A DNA stretch of 44,574 bases. It comes from Syntrophosphaera sp035450685 (lineage in GTDB: Bacteria; Cloacimonadota; Cloacimonadia; Cloacimonadales; Cloacimonadaceae). A program made the position numbers and the translations under genes. The notes below the pieces were generated by a model. The model saw only the letters and a program-made list of their open reading frames with translations, was not told the DNA's origin and searched no databases. Below, one piece after another: positions 44,488-44,574 of this stretch. How positions within the stretch are numbered: the stretch's first letter is position 1; the number at the start of each line of letters is the position of its first letter. The stretch is from the NCBI GenBank assembly GCA_035450685.1, contig DAOTNF010000021.1:1-44574 (forward strand), given 5' to 3'.

Positions 44488-44574
44488 CGTGATCTGGGAT
44501 GTGGCAGACCTCGATCTGGATGGTGACAGCGAAATCATTTTAGAAACAAACGACAAACAATATGAGATTCTGGA
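44483..44574 (+). pseudogene. Lipoprotein gene, 3' part after the element (runs off the window)
   Basis: In the frame of the interrupted host gene this encodes VRVIWDVADLDLDGDSEIIL and on to the window edge, including a DLDLDGD calcium-type loop. It continues the repeat series of 31176-32278. The true end lies outside the window. Confidence 0.88.

Overview
The window looks like chromosome from a Gram-negative, strictly anaerobic, H2-metabolising bacterium of the FCB superphylum. A Cloacimonadota-like lineage is my best guess, from gene content only. The evidence is a bifurcating-type [FeFe]-hydrogenase operon, a DtxR-controlled feo ferrous-iron operon, porins, large secreted C25 and M6 peptidases, secreted proteins ending in a PNPFNPET-type C-terminal domain, and one promoter matching the Bacteroidetes-type TTG-N19-TAnnTTTG pattern. 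No tRNA, rRNA or CRISPR array was seen.

Layout. 1-7286 (+) is a tightly coupled hydrogenase operon: HydC-like (partial), HydB, HydA, a small [2Fe-2S] protein, a sensory hydrogenase with a PAS domain (HydS), and a SpoIIE/PP2C phosphatase, ending at a hairpin terminator. 7287-8034 is repeat-filled spacer. 8035-11157 (-) holds a TerD-domain membrane protein, a B12-binding/radical SAM protein and a GNAT acetyltransferase. 11343-16643 (-) is an iron operon: a DtxR-FeoA fusion regulator, FeoA, FeoB, a FeoB-associated Cys-rich protein, a porin and a secreted DNRLRE protein, with DtxR boxes before dtxR and feoB. 16980-17933 (+) is a YbgA-like protein. 17934-18934 is a second repeat-filled spacer. 18935-25478 is a divergent pair of secreted proteases (C25 and M6). 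25633-30784 (-) holds an outer-membrane protein, DprA, Obg, a secreted protein and a DUF1838 protein.

The most unusual part is 32279-44482, a 12.2-kb Mu-like element inserted in a lipoprotein gene with DxDxDG (VCBS-type) repeats. The host gene (31176-32278) resumes in frame at 44483. A 5-bp target duplication (GTGCG) flanks the element, and removing the element plus one copy restores an uninterrupted reading frame. Both ends carry the inverted motif GACAGGGTGTTTGG 8 bp from the tip, with further inward copies resembling Mu transposase-binding sites. Inside are Mu-type genes (GemA/gp16, Gam, an F-like head protein), an M15-type endolysin candidate, a tape measure, tail-chaperone-like ORFs, a tail-fibre-like protein and a gp10-like protein. 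There is no recognisable transposase, terminase, portal or major capsid gene. The two arms are transcribed outward from a centre near 38340.

The element also carries seven arrays of a heptanucleotide, CTCAACT, and two arrays of a related heptamer. Five of the seven lie at gene junctions, over stop codons or just before ribosome-binding sites; three are translated as an LNSQLST linker (one of these also lies at a junction). All but the left-hand array of the four-helix-bundle cassette lie clearly in the same orientation relative to the genes they serve. I saw none outside the element. Either this is a deletion derivative of a Mu-like prophage or a non-autonomous (satellite-like) transposable element; the sequence alone cannot separate these.
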